Part shown: piece by piece, positions 33,425 through 48,533 of the stretch
Layout of the letters: every line of letters begins with the position of its first letter
Position numbering within the stretch: position 1 is the first letter of the stretch
From: Paramecium tetraurelia
Lineage: Eukaryota; Ciliophora; Oligohymenophorea; Peniculida; Parameciidae
Direction: 5' to 3'
NCBI RefSeq assembly: GCF_000165425.1
Contig: NW_001798978.1
Span: 434,001 to 498,000, forward strand
DNA length: 64,000 nucleotides
The notes under the pieces: generated by a model
Told to the model about the DNA's origin: nothing
What the model saw: only the letters and a program-made list of their open reading frames with translations
Databases searched by the model: none
Program-made: the position numbers and the translations under genes

Positions 33425-34370
33425 ATGCTATCCATAGCGTTTGATATTTTAGTGCTAACTATATACGATGAAGAAGATAGAGCATCAATTCTTTCATAAA
33501 TTGATGCTATTTAAAATCTTGCTGGTTTGAAAAACATGAATTTAAAAATAATAAATGTATAAGGGTAAATTCATTTACAAGTAGTTTTTTAAATGTATTT
33601 AAGATTTTTGGTGAGTTATCAGATGTTGAAAGTACTTCGATATCTTTTGAACTTTTATTTTTGAATCCATTGGAAAATGGAATAAGATGTAAAATAGTAA
33701 AACCGCAAGGATAGGAAACCTAGTTAAATCCGTATTATGATTGTAAGGATATTCATTTAATTTAATTTAAGCAAACCTTGGATTTATAGATTTTAGTACA
33801 TATATTGAGAGAACCGATAAATTGATTGATATCTTTTCCAAAATGAAAATATAATTTAAAAAAGAGCATCCGTACGAAGGAGTAGGAAAAGCTTAAGAAT
33901 AAGAGAAAAATTCATTTGCAAAAAATGTTAATATCAATAATTCATGATTTTAGATAAAAGATAACTGGAGTGAATTAAATTCTATAAATGAATTTCTGGT
34001 TTTTGAACTAATAAATGAATATAAAAAGAAAGCTTGTCTTAAGTAGATGATAATTGATGGATAAGAAATGGTAGATTAATTAATAAAGGAAAAAGATAAA
34101 TTGAATTAATTTAGGAATCAGAATATAGATAAAGTTGTAGATGAATATAATATTTTATAACATATTTCCACAACACCTTATTAAGATCAGCTCATAGAAT
34201 TAGATGCAAAAATCAAGGGCATTCGTGATACCTTAAGATTAATTTAGCATAATTTCTAAAATAATCATTTAAACTTTCTAGAATTAAACTAATTTACAAG
34301 GAATCTAGCTAAGGAAGAATTTGATGCATTCCTCCTATTAAAGAAATGTCTTAATTAATAATTAGAATGA
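33425..34370 (+). CDS. ESCRT-I subunit VPS23/TSG101-like
   Basis: Introns of 23, 29 and 27 nt are removed to give 288 residues. The N-terminal 140 residues look like a divergent UEV domain: QGQIHLQIFGEL strands, LFLNPLENGIRCKIVKP, then NPYYDSNLGFIDF and a final helix ending KMKIQFKKEHP. A coiled-coil stalk follows, then the C-terminal steadiness box: IELDAKIKGIRDTL, LNFLELNQFTRNL and KEEFDAFLLLKKC. TSG101/VPS23 recognises ubiquitinated cargo and PTAP-type motifs and starts multivesicular-body sorting. The UEV part is weakly conserved, so ubiquitin binding is uncertain. Confidence 0.75.
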
Positions 34371-34480
34371 TATAACTGAATTAAATTCATTATTATAAAT
34401 TATAATCACTCTTTAGGGCAAAAAGGAATGAGTTTAAAATAAAATATGATTGAATCTAATATATTGAACGTAGATAATTA

Positions 34481-35260
34481 TCATCTTTCTTTCTAATGTT
34501 AAGGATTAAAGGGCAAGCTAGTTTCAACTTTTTTTAGAAAGTTCTTCAGTGGTCCAATACTGCATTTCGCATGATCCGCTATTACTTGTGCCACTATTCC
34601 TCCTCTATCAGCAAAGATAATATCTCCACAATATTTAATAATCGTTCCAGCTATTACATTTTCATGTTCTCCTTAGATCAGATTCCTTTGGTTTATTTCC
34701 TTAAACATCTAAAGACAAAAGTTAATGAATTTTTCATTAAGTCCTATTGAACTTGAAATCTGTTTAATAAATGAGTGAACGATAGCCTCTAAATCATATG
34801 AACTGTGAATCTTTAGAAGAATCTTTTTGATTTGTTTTTCTGAGACTGAAGTTTTCGACAAAATCTCTTTCTATGTTACTGGAGCATTGATTTATTTCAA
34901 AGCAGCGATGATGATTGCCACAGCGATAGCTTTATACTTTTTTTACTTTAAACCGTCAAGTAATTCAGGTTTTAAAAATGTGATTCCTATTTTTAAAAGA
35001 TCTTAACTTAATCCCAGTAGAACAATCTGATGTGTGATTTCTTCGACAATAGCAGAAAATCTCTTTCTCATAAAATATGATTCATTATTATCTTCGATAG
35101 ATGTTTCAGACGTATTATCCGTAGATAATGCAATAAGAGAGGATTCCTCAGATTTTGGAGGAGGGAGGAAATCAGGTGTATCAGTTCCTGCCCCAACAAG
35201 TCGGAACTTGGGTATAGGAGGTCTGGGTGGTCTATGTTCTGTCCTTTTTGGTATGTCCAT
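34481..35260 (-). CDS. TFIIB-like cyclin-fold protein
   Basis: A single exon of 259 residues. An unstructured Pro/Ser-rich head (KRTEHRPPRPPIPKF) is followed by two helical repeats. The first (EEITHQIVLLGLSQDLLKIG through YKAIAVAIIIAALKQINAPVTQKEIL) ends in SVSEKQIKKILLKI. The second runs from IKQISSSIGLNEKFINF through NVIAGTIIKYCGD to IADHAKCSIGPLKNFLKK. The AIAxAIIxAA...TxxEI...VSExxI pattern is that of TFIIB/BRF cyclin repeats. No N-terminal zinc ribbon is present, unlike canonical TFIIB, so this may be a divergent general transcription factor. The exact subfamily is unknown. Confidence 0.7.
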
Positions 35261-35767
35261 TAGTTATAAATTATAATACACTTATTATTTATATTTCAAA
35301 TAAATCTAATTCGTTCTAAATAGAGGCAAAATTGATTATGACATAATCATCAATAATATTTCATTAAAACATCAACAAAAAACAAATAATATTTATAAGA
35401 TATGATCTAGTGATTTGCATAATATTTTGGCAAGATATGTGTTTCTATCATAAATTTCAGTAGAATTAACCTATTGATTGTAAATACTAAAATTAAATAA
35501 AATAGAAAATGAATCATTTTTTTATTCATTTACAATAATAAGTGAACTAGGCTTTAGTTGTAATATATCCATGCTAAGTGGATAATTAACCTTATTAAAA
35601 TACTATAAATGAAGTTATTATCTGGGTATAATGAAAGAAATATAATCTATTATTTTTAAGTAAACTAATAAATTGAGTAGAAACTTTGGAAATAAGATGA
35701 ATTATTTTAGTTAAATTAATTTTGATAGATTAAACTTATGATATTGAATATATATTATATATATTTA
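35261..35767. other. Intergenic, no gene seen
   Basis: AT-rich sequence upstream of the TFIIB-like gene (-) and downstream of the USP gene (-). No coding frame or RNA gene is recognised. Confidence 0.4.
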
Positions 35768-38941
<3,174 letters not shown>

Positions 38942-40849
38942 TAATTAAGAATAATTTATATGCAATCCCTCAAAATTACAATCAATTTATCATATCTCGT
39001 AATTTATTAGTATCCCTCAATTTTTAATATACAATACTAATCTTCAATTAAAAACCTGGATTCCACTTTTTCCATTCACTTTATAATGAACATACTAAGA
39101 AAACATATTATTAAAAGACGAAGGAGTTTTGTAATCTTTTATAATAATCAAACAGGTTAATTAATTCATAGTATTTGCTTATAAAATTTATCTAAAGCCT
39201 TATCTACTAACTGTTTTAAGGAAATAATCAATATCAAAATTTGAAAAATAGTTATGGATAATTAATCCTAATATGCTGACTTGCATTTAAAAGGAGAATA
39301 CAATGTTTTTACATGAAATCATGTATAACTGTATATTTCCTTTCAGGATTTAAAGAAAATCCTAAAAATAAGCTTTTAAAAAAACTTGATATTTCAAATT
39401 TATATTCTTCTTCATAGATTAAGGTTTTCTCAATATTATCATATTACCTAATTTATCAATTATAAGGATTCAGATTCATAAAAAAATTTCAAATTTTAGT
39501 TTATATTCTTACTTATTATCTTATTATTTAGATAATTATTTACTTATTGGATTATTTTCAGATTTATAAATAAATAGAATATACTATTTATCATCAAATC
39601 ATATGATAAAACAATTAATCCCCTCTATATCAATGTTCCTTGTAAATATTTCTATTTCTAACTTGTTCCTCTGTTTCACCAATATTGATTCAAGATATTT
39701 AATTTTGATTTGACAATTCGTTTATAAATGGTAATATATTTTGATTGTGTGCATAAGATTATAAAAATTCAAAATTTAACATAATTGATAATCAATTGAT
39801 TTAATTAATAGTATTATTTTAAAACTTGCAATCTAAATGATTAAATTCTTCCTAGTTTGATTAAAAATAGAAAAACCTTTCATCAAAAGATATTTAAATA
39901 TCTATTTAATTTTTGATTAATTAAAACAATTTTCTAGTCCATTCCAAATTGATAATTTAGCTAAATTTATAGATATAAATACAATATATTTGAATGAATA
40001 TTGAGTAAACGAAAAGCATTAAATATATGAAAATAAAATTTTTGACAATTCTTTTAATTTACAATCGAATCTTAAGATTTGAAGTTTTATTATAAATTAC
40101 AACTATCAAGAGCTTTGATAGGAATCAATATTATTGTAGTAAAAATACTTAGGAAGAATAATTCAGATTATTAGCAGATAGATAGATTTATATAAAATTA
40201 TAGGATATACAGAATATGTATTATTGATAAGGGCGCAATAATAATTAGATTGGGAGAATAACTCAATATTGTAAACTTTTACTTAAACATAGGAATAATA
40301 TGATAAAATATAAATTAAAATTTGTTTACTATTTTTTATTTAAATACAAAGAAAATATATTAAACCCATAAGCAAATAAAAAAATTTAGTAGGCGGATTT
40401 CTATTTTAAACAATAAGTAAAATTGCTAAGGAAAACATTTAAAATAATTGTCTAAGTTGATTTAGATACGAAAGAATGGAAGAATTATTTTCATTCTTTT
40501 CATAATAGTTCTAAATATTCTATTTTTATTTTGATTACCTGTTTAAGTGTGAAATAATATTTTGAATTGTATTTAATAACGTGATTCGTGATTAAGTATT
40601 TTAGTTATAAACTTTTGTTTTAAGTAATTAATTTCAAAGATTAGATTTGGTGGGAGTGTGACAACTCTATTATTTGATATCTCGTTATTTCAGGGATCTG
40701 TTTATAAGGTCATTAAGTTAATATAATATTTAATGGGTTGTCTTATAGATTAGGGACATGTTGTTATTTAAATATAAATATAAATTGTATGAGATCAGAA
40801 TGCAAGTGATAAATATTGTTTTGTCTAATAGTAAATTTGAAATTATTAG
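38942..40849. other. Long intergenic region, no gene seen
   Basis: About 1.9 kb of AT-rich DNA between the divergent USP (-) and hypothetical (+) genes, the longest apparently gene-free stretch in the window. All frames carry frequent TGA. I found no clear coding block, tRNA-like arms or long repeat by eye. A structural RNA or decayed gene could be missed. Confidence 0.35.
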
Positions 40850-41301
40850 ATGACTTTCATTAATAAATTTAAGGTTTTAGAATTAATTAAATAAGATGAT
40901 GAAAAAAGTCTATACACTTCCAACACCAAGGGAGTAGAAGTCAATAATTCAACAGAAGAGTTAATAGGATATAATCATGTAATATAGAATTGTATTTTCT
41001 TAGAAAGTAGGGTTAATTTGGGTATATTCCTGATTAAACTACAAAGAAGGAATAGTCATCGAAGCCTTCCCGTCCATACTTGATGTTTAAACCTTAATTG
41101 GTGGAAGAGGTGGATGAGAACAACATGAAAAAGATGAAACTATCCTTCCATAACTCAATAACCGACTTACAAACTTTTGAAGAATTAGCAAAGGAATCAA
41201 AGCCAAGAGAATCCACTCCGAATTTAAACCAAACTCCGACAGAGAAGTCTAAGCCTTTTGTTAGGTAGCTATTATTTATAAAGATAGTAGAAAGTCTATG
41301 A
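40850..41301 (+). CDS. Hypothetical protein (140 residues)
   Basis: A 29-nt intron is removed to join MTFINKFKVLELIKQDDEKS...YNH to QGQFGYIPDQTTKKEQ and an unstructured C-terminal part (NSITDLQTFEELAKESKPRE). It ends at TGA 41299-41301. The protein is Lys/Glu/Pro/Ser-rich with no recognisable domain. The PSRPYLMFKP segment and downstream helix could be a binding motif. The splice restores frame and gives sensible sequence, supporting a real gene. Confidence 0.6.
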
Positions 41302-41424
41302 AACACTTAACTCAGCTCTGATGAATATAAAATTTGTGAAATTATATATATATATGACTTATTTAAGTCATTTAATATTGATTTTTACATATCTACATTT
41401 TTTTTATTTAAAAAATTTACCTAT

Positions 41425-42101
41425 ATGAAACACAATTAACAACTTCCTAATGCTCACATGAGGAAACATTGGACCCGATTTGTGAAGACATTTTATAATC
41501 AACCAGCAGCTAAGAGAAGAAGACAATTGAGAAGAAGAACATAAGCTTTATGTAAGTGTCAATCCCCTAATAATAGCTGCATCTCCCAGACCAGTTGAGC
41601 TTCTTCGTCCAGTTGTGAGAGGTCAAACAATTAAGTATAACAACGTCTAAAAACTTGGAAGAGGATTCTCATTGATTGAATTAAAGGAAGCAGGACTCAA
41701 TGCAGCATTTGCCCGAACAATTGGAATTTCTGTTGATCACAGAAGAAGAAATTTGAACTAAGAAGAATTGACTAGTAATGTTAAGAGAATAAAGGCATAC
41801 CTCTCAAAATTGGTCCTTTATCCAAGAGTTGCAGGCAAACCAAAGAATGGAGTTGTTAAGGATTCTGCAAATGAAGTTGTTGCTCACCCAGTAGCTTAAA
41901 ATACCAATCCAGAGGTAAGAATACAGCTATATATCAAAGGTCATCACATTCTAAAGAACACCAAAGAGAGAAAAGGCCACTGTTATTTCAAAAGAATTAA
42001 GAGCAAAGAGTGTTTACAGAAAATTAAGATAGGAATGGTACAACGCTAAATTTGTTGGTGTAAAGGAGAAGAGAAAGCAAGCCAAGGAAACAAAAAAATG
42101 A
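41425..42101 (+). CDS. RPL13: 60S ribosomal protein eL13
   Basis: Two 25-nt introns are removed to give 208 residues. The family pattern is clear: [23 protein letters not shown] at the N terminus, [30 protein letters not shown], then [14 protein letters not shown] and a basic C-terminal tail ending in Lys-rich residues. eL13 is a late large-subunit protein. It lies among housekeeping genes with only about 60 nt to the next start. In-frame TAA/TAG at conserved Gln positions supports the ciliate code. Confidence 0.96.
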
Positions 42102-42162
42102 CGCATATAGTATAATACAATATATACAATTAATTTATTAACTTATAAAAAAGCTAAGGACT

Positions 42163-44213
42163 ATGTCAAATAAAAAGTAATTCACTGGTGGGAAAACATC
42201 GAGATCAAATAGCAAACAATCTGCTAGCAATCCAATGACAGTGAGGAAGCGATTTTCGTCTTTGTGTTCACCGTATTTTATGTGATTTTATATGTTGAAT
42301 AGGCCCAACAACTAGAAATCCACTCCTTGTGTGTTTTGTTAAAAGTTCAAAAACTGCAAAGAAGAATCATATGCTCCACTTTTAAATAAAGCGTTATTTG
42401 CTAAATACTCATCTTCATAAAACTATTATTATTCAAAGGACATCAACGACATTATAGAAGAGGAGTCAACTCCTGCAGTTGTATTCTACAGAGATTTAGA
42501 AAGTATGATAGAAGAGGAGGAGTATTTGAAAAGGTAAGAATGCTACCATAAAGTTTAGATCATATGTAAAAAAAGAGGCAATACAAAAAGTAAAGGCATT
42601 GTAGGAGTACTATAAGTATCACAAGGATATCCCTCGCTTATTCATGCAAAATGTCTATTTAACCATAAATAAGTTCCATGAAAAAAAGCGGAGATTAGAA
42701 TATGCGAATATTAAGAGGAAGTTGAACATTCCAGATGAGGATGTAGTAATACAATCACTAAATCTAGTAACCATCCAAAAAGAAAGAGAAAAAGAAATAA
42801 AAGCATAGTGATGAGGATCTAACAATAGGATAGTTGAAATATCTATTGAAAGATTTAAAATTGGACACTAATTCTTATCTCCAGAAAAAAGTGGACATTT
42901 CTAGTAGTGTCTAATTGAGAGAATTCATTTAGTAAGTCGGCTAAAAGTACGATTGTCTTGGATAAATCTCAGGATTATTGTCCATTGATTAAAGCAATAG
43001 TTTTCTCCTTAGATCATAGGATCTCTCGACAATCACTAAAAATTTAAAGTCTAACTATATGACTAATCTTAAACCAAAAGTTAACAAAAGTTCTTAATTG
43101 CAGAATTTCGATTCAAAAACCACCCATCAAGTCAGTTGTTAAGGCAGTTTTGATAAAATCAATATCAACCGTTTGCAGTTCAACCAGGGAGAGGTCTCTT
43201 CCTTAAAGGCTGAGAATTCTCTAAAAGCTGGCGAATAGACTAAAAGATCGAATTAAGAACAATCTCCCTAAAGAAGTTCATAATAATCGCAATTAATGTA
43301 AAAAGTGTATTCGCAAATTGAGGGATTTGCCAACTTTGTTTAATAATAGCAAAATATGCAAAAGCAATAAAAAGCTAATAATGCTTAGAAATCGAACTCT
43401 CAAAGAAAAGTGAGTAGCAATTTTAATACAACTGAATGTTAATTCAGATTACCAAGTAGATAAAATTCAACATAAAAGTAAACAGCTGATTTGTTATCTT
43501 ATTAAGTGAATTTCTTGTAATTATTATTGATAATCCATTAATAGAAGAACCAGAGTTGCCTCATAACTTTAAAAATACGAAGATGATAATAAAAGTATCA
43601 CAACCATTTTATTTAGGTAAACAACCTTTGGCCACTGATAGAGTCTAGAGACAGAGTGTATATACCATAGGGGAATAGACTTTGTAGAAGACAGCATCTA
43701 AAAATATGTATCATTTAATATACACATTTATGAAGATAAAAATTACCATAAAAGTTCACTTAGTACGCTTTGTCGACTTTAAGGGGATTGCAGGTCAAAA
43801 ATTCTGATCAAAAAAAGAAATCCACCTTGATTTCTAATAATAATTTGTAAGCTCCCATTCTTAATGCACAATTAATGCATTACAGGACTAAATCTCAAGA
43901 TAATGTAGGGAATTATAAAGGGTCTCCTCCGAAATAGCCTCAAAAACACGATAATTCAAAGGATCCATTAAGAATAACCAACAATATTTGCGTGTAAGGT
44001 TCTTCAAAGAAGGGAGGTGGTGTATACAATATTAACTAAAACAATATAGTTAATATTTATATTGAGGATCTGAAATCATCTACAAAGTTAAAATAGGGAG
44101 GCTCTTAAACTGCTCGAATCAGTAGTCCCTTGAAAAGTAATCCCAAAGGAATCTTCGAAGTTTACAACACACAAAGATCAAATTTAAGTCCTGTAAGTAA
44201 AAAAATGGCTTGA
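42163..44213 (+). CDS. Unknown 630-residue Gln/Ser/Lys-rich protein with a Cys cluster
   Basis: Introns of 30, 25, 25, 28, 22 and 28 nt restore one frame from the ATG at 42163 to TGA 44211-44213; the sum of exons is exactly 631 codons. Residues 40-60 contain TPCVFCQKFKNCKEE, a possible CxxC-x5-C metal site. A charged helical region (EAIQKVKALQEYYKYHKDIP, then KFHEKKRRLEYANIKRKL) follows. The C-terminal 400 residues are low-complexity Ser/Gln/Asn/Lys with phospho-site-like SP and TP motifs (SPLKSNPK, SPPKQP). I recognise no family. A scaffold or cortex role is only a guess. Confidence 0.7.
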
Positions 44214-44255
44214 TATAATTATATATGTTATTGCTATCATTTTTTGGATATTATA

Positions 44256-46546
44256 TCATAATTATTTAAATGTGCTAAATTTATGAGGATTAAATGCCGT
44301 AGAGCATTTAGCCATAGTAACTGATTATCTAGAAATAGCATCAGTCATATAGAAGTTCTATTGATAAATGGTATGATTTACATCAATAAGATCCCTGAAA
44401 GGAGTGGCTGAAATGGTTTGTTTTGATGATTCAGGCTTTAATGCAACCTATCCCAAAACACTAGACTCAATGTAATCGTATTTCAATAAATGGGGAGCCA
44501 ATTCAGCAATTCTATATCTAACCTATATAAATATTGACAAAAAGACTTACTTCCTCTAAACTATCATAAGGCAAGGCACATCCACACTCCTCGGATAAGG
44601 CTCTCAAGATTTCCCAATCTGATTTTGCTCCTGATGGAGGGAGTGCTACCAACTTGGTGGTTTAGACTCTTCCTTCGGTTGAAACCTAGTTTAATACATA
44701 ATAAGCATTACATATGTGCCATTCTTCTCAGTATATGTAGCTCCTGGCAATATGAGGTCAGCATAATAAGCACCTTCATCTCCATGGCTACCAATGTAAA
44801 TGACAAAGGCATCCTTTGGAATGTCTTAAGCATTCAAATTATTATCAACTCCTAATAGAATAACAACTTTTGGTGGTACACTGCTACTTCTAGCTGTGAT
44901 TCCTAATTCAAGAGCATTAATTCTTCCAACATCCTTATGTAATAGATTGAAACCATTCCATCCTTATTATGCATTGATTACTGGTGAATTTTGTGCAATC
45001 TTTTTTAATGCATTGTGAATGGCATTTCCATCAACTCTTTCTAAGACACCTGCTCCTGTTAAAATCATAGGCAATTTAGCAGATTTGAGTCTGGCAGCAA
45101 ATGGATGAGTGCCATTAGCAATTTCATCAAGAATTGAAGCATTATTTCCAAGATGGACATAATTATATGTTAAATCATTTGCTGGTCCAATTAAAAATAC
45201 CTTTAAGTTATTCTTTCTTGTAGCTCTTAAGATTCTAGAATTCAATAATGGAGATTCAATCTTTGGATTGGTACCAACTAATAAAAGTACATCAGCTTCT
45301 TCAATTCCTGTGATTCTAGAATTGAATAAATAATTGGCTCTAAAGTCTGCATCTAATTAGGGGACACCTGTTCCTCTAATTTCAAAATTGTCACTATCAA
45401 ATCTATTCAATAAATCCTTCAAAGCAACAATTGATTCACAATCAGCAAATTCTCCAATGACTCCAACAATTTCTTCTCCTTTAACAGATTACAACTTTTT
45501 AGCTGCTTATTAAATGGCATCTGGCCAATATAAATCTGTAAAATTGCCTTGAGCATCCCTTGCCAATGGTAGTGTTAATCTTTATTTTTTCAATCCATCA
45601 AAGGCTTATCTTGATTTATCATTTAACCATTCCTCATTGACTTCCTCATGAATTCTTGGTAACACTCTCATAATTTCAGCTCCTCTGGTGTCAATTTGAA
45701 TAAGTGGAAGGATAGTATCAAAAACATCAATAGAATCATATGATTTTAATTCCCAAGGTCTGGATGTGAATGCATATGGTCCATTGGTTAAAGCACCAAC
45801 TGGACAGACATCAACAAGATTTCCTTATAATTCACTAGTGATCATTTTGTCAATGTATGTACCAATTTCGGTATTCCTTCCTCTTCCACTAGTTCCTAAT
45901 TCAGTTACACCAGCATATTCATCTGAAAATCTAATACATCTTGTGCAATGAATGCATCTGTTCATACTAGTAGCAACAAGAGGACCAAAATTCTTATCCT
46001 CTACAGCTCTCTTGTATTCGTTATGTCTGCTATCTCCATAACTAGATATTGAATATTAAGAAGATACCCATATTGCTCTGAAATATCTTGTAAATCACAT
46101 TCTCCTCCTTGATCGCAGATGGGACAATCTAATGGGTGATTTGCTAACATGAATTCCATAACACCTCCTCTTGCTATTCTTGTCTTCTCACTTTTTGTGA
46201 GTATTTTCATTCCAGGTGCGACTTATGCTGCACAAGCTGCCACCTTTTACAATATTCATTTAATTATACAGGTTTTGGTGACTTTTCAACTTCGACTAGA
46301 CACATTCTACAATTTCCTGCTACTGCTAATCTTTCATGATAACAGAATCTGGGAATGATTACACCTGCTGAATAACATGCTTAAAATATTGTTGCTGATG
46401 GATCAACCTATAAAGGATCAAACACACATTTCTACTTTGTGAGGTACGTCATCTATAAATATTTCTATGAGATTCTATTGTGTGGAGAAAGCTTGGAATT
46501 GTTTTCCCAATAATTGTGATGCTTTCTTCAATGAGAATCTAATCAT
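44256..46546 (-). CDS. NDUFS1: Mitochondrial complex I 75-kDa subunit NDUFS1 (NuoG)
   Basis: Introns of 28, 26, 26, 26 and 28 nt are removed to give 718 residues. After a targeting peptide ([20 protein letters not shown]) come the iron-sulfur ligands: the [2Fe-2S] site [17 protein letters not shown], the N5-type [18 protein letters not shown] and the second cluster [13 protein letters not shown] with CPVGAL. A molybdopterin-oxidoreductase-like domain follows ([45 protein letters not shown]) and ends in [17 protein letters not shown]. This subunit carries electrons from FMN in the matrix arm. The whole length and order match, and all cluster Cys residues are present. Confidence 0.96.
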
Positions 46547-46641
46547 TTTTATTTATATATATCAGATATATTAAAATCATTACTATTGTTAATTTGTGTT
46601 CATTTGAAATATTTAATCAAGATTGGAAAATTTAAATTATG

Positions 46642-46659
46642 TAATAATAATAATAATAA
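46642..46659 (+). repeat. (TAA)6 microsatellite before the NAC-alpha start
   Basis: Six TAA units run directly into the ATG at 46660. It is probably the 5' leader of the NAC-alpha mRNA. In this code TAA is Gln, but no upstream ATG joins it to the coding frame. Confidence 0.7.
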
Positions 46660-47267
46660 ATGGCTTAAGAAAAGGAGATCGAGATAAAAGAGGAAAAAGA
46701 ATAAACTCAAGAACACCATCATGACCACGATCATGATCATGCTCATGACCATGACCATTCAGATTCTGATGATGGTAACAATCCAAAAGGAGGAGATGAC
46801 AAAGACAAGAAGGCCAATAGAGGAGAAAAAAAATTCAGAAAGGCAATGCTCAAATTGGGAATGAAACCAGTCGCTGGAATCAATAGAGTCACTATCAAAA
46901 GAGGAAAATAATTCCTTCTCTATATTGATAACCCAGAAGTCTTAAAATCAGCCAATGTTGATAATTCCTACATTGTGATTGGTGAAGCCAAAGTGCATGA
47001 CCCAACTGGTTAAATTGGCAAAAAAGAAGCCGAAAATTTAGCTCAATAAGTGTAATATTTAAATTTCTATCATTTAGTCCAAAATAAGAAGAAATCAAAG
47101 AACCAAAAGCTTCTGAAGCCACAGAGCAAGTCAGTGATGAAGGCATTCCCCCTGAGTCCATCAAAATGGTCATGGAACACTGTAAATGTGATAGAAGTAA
47201 AGCTGTCGAAGCACTCAGAAAATCAGACAATGATACAGTTCAAGCCATTCTCACCTTAACTGGATGA
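46660..47267 (+). CDS. Nascent-polypeptide-associated complex alpha subunit with His/Asp-rich head
   Basis: A 26-nt intron is removed to give 193 residues. Residues 19-33 are alternating His and Asp (EHHHDHDHDH and so on) followed by Ser/Asp. The NAC domain is clear: KFRKAMLKLGMKPVAGINRV, TIKRGKQFLLYIDNPEV, YIVIGEAKVHD. The C-terminal UBA domain is present (PPESIKMVMEHCKCDRSKAVEAL, then VQAILTLTG). NAC-alpha pairs with the beta subunit at the ribosome exit. The His/Asp head is not a usual part of the family and could bind metal, which is inference. Confidence 0.93.
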
Positions 47268-47322
47268 TCATTCATTATTAATGTATAAGTATAATAAATA
47301 TATATAAAATATTTATCTATTT

Positions 47323-48478
47323 TCACATATTAATTATTCTACAATATTTATACTAAGAATATTTAGTATATAATGAATTAAATATCGTCTATCTTGTTTG
47401 AAATTCTGATTAACAGGATTAAAGCACTTTAACTATTGCATGTAATTTATTCTCGTTACAATTGCTAATAATTTCTAATTCTTCAGGCCATATTGGATTG
47501 TATTTCTTTTATTTCCGAATCAGCCAAAATGAAGCTGCAGCTAATTGACTACTGCTATGAGTCTAAGGTTGTAGTAATAAATAAATTTCAATTAGTAATT
47601 GACAATAGAAGAAATGTTTCAAATTCAAAGGGCATATATTTTAGTATCGTGTTAAAAAATATATTATAGTTGGTGTAGTTAGGTTAAAGTTAAGCTGTTT
47701 CAATATTAAGGATTCAGTGTATACAATTTATTCTTTTGTATATGTTTTATCTGTGATGTAAGCTAAATCCTTTGCCATCAGTTAATGAACTTCCTCTACT
47801 TTACTTGCTATAAATAGAGCTGAAACTCCGATAAGTTATAATATGTTTTTAGAAACTGGAGTTGTCAACATATATCTATCAACCAAGCTTATTGTCAAAT
47901 ACAGTGTTTCTTATTTCAATCTGAACTTTGCTGTCACGTCAATTATCCACTCTATCAAAATACTTCTCATTTTCTGAGTTATTTAAGGTTGGTGATGGAA
48001 GTACTGTTACACACTAAATTAGTATGATAATTCAATAGATTTCAAATATTCTTAGATATCGTATGCATACACACTACAATATTGAGGTTTGCTTGAATAG
48101 ACCATATCGATATTTTCAATAAATTGCTTGTTCTATTCATCTATTAGCAACTATTTCACATCGCAAAATCTCACAGTTTATATTGTTTGATTTCTGCTTG
48201 AGCATCTGGATGATTTCTATCTATGAGTGACTGAATCACCACTACTATGCTAACTACTTGTTCTTTTCTTTATTGATACTTAGTACCAAACATTATTACT
48301 ATTGATCTCTCTTTAAGATTTATGTCTCATTGAAGTATTAGTTGATTCAGCCTTCTTTTTCAATTGCGATAAGTTCAATCTTGTTTAAGGCCTATAATAA
48401 ATATTAGTTAGCTCTTATCCGAACTTTCTGGATGGAAAGTGCTAAATTAACTAAAATATATACGTTAATTAGTTCCAT
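47323..48478 (-). CDS. Mitotic-type cyclin (A/B-like)
   Basis: A 22-nt intron after the first five codons is removed to give 377 residues. The N-terminal 140 residues are Ser/Arg/Gln-rich. The cyclin box begins YAYDIQEYLKSIE and has the signature MRSILIEWIIDVTAKFRL, then ETLYLTISLVDRYM, LIGVSALFIASKVEEV and ILKQLNFNLTTPT, followed by a C-terminal cyclin fold. The MRxILxxWxxxV pattern is that of cyclins A and B. These bind and activate CDK1. No clear destruction box RxxLxxIxN is visible, but RTRLNLSQL-like RPQTRLNLSQL near residue 30 is a candidate. Confidence 0.9.
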
Positions 48479-48533
48479 TTTGCTGTTAATAATAAAAATT
48501 ATGTGATGATGCACATATTTATTTAAAATAAAA

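Noticed and set aside
35034-35276. Plus-strand frame of 80 codons opposite the TFIIB-like gene
   Set aside because: It is the antisense shadow of the Pro/Ser-rich head of the minus-strand gene, has no family resemblance, and the minus-strand frame extends across the whole domain.
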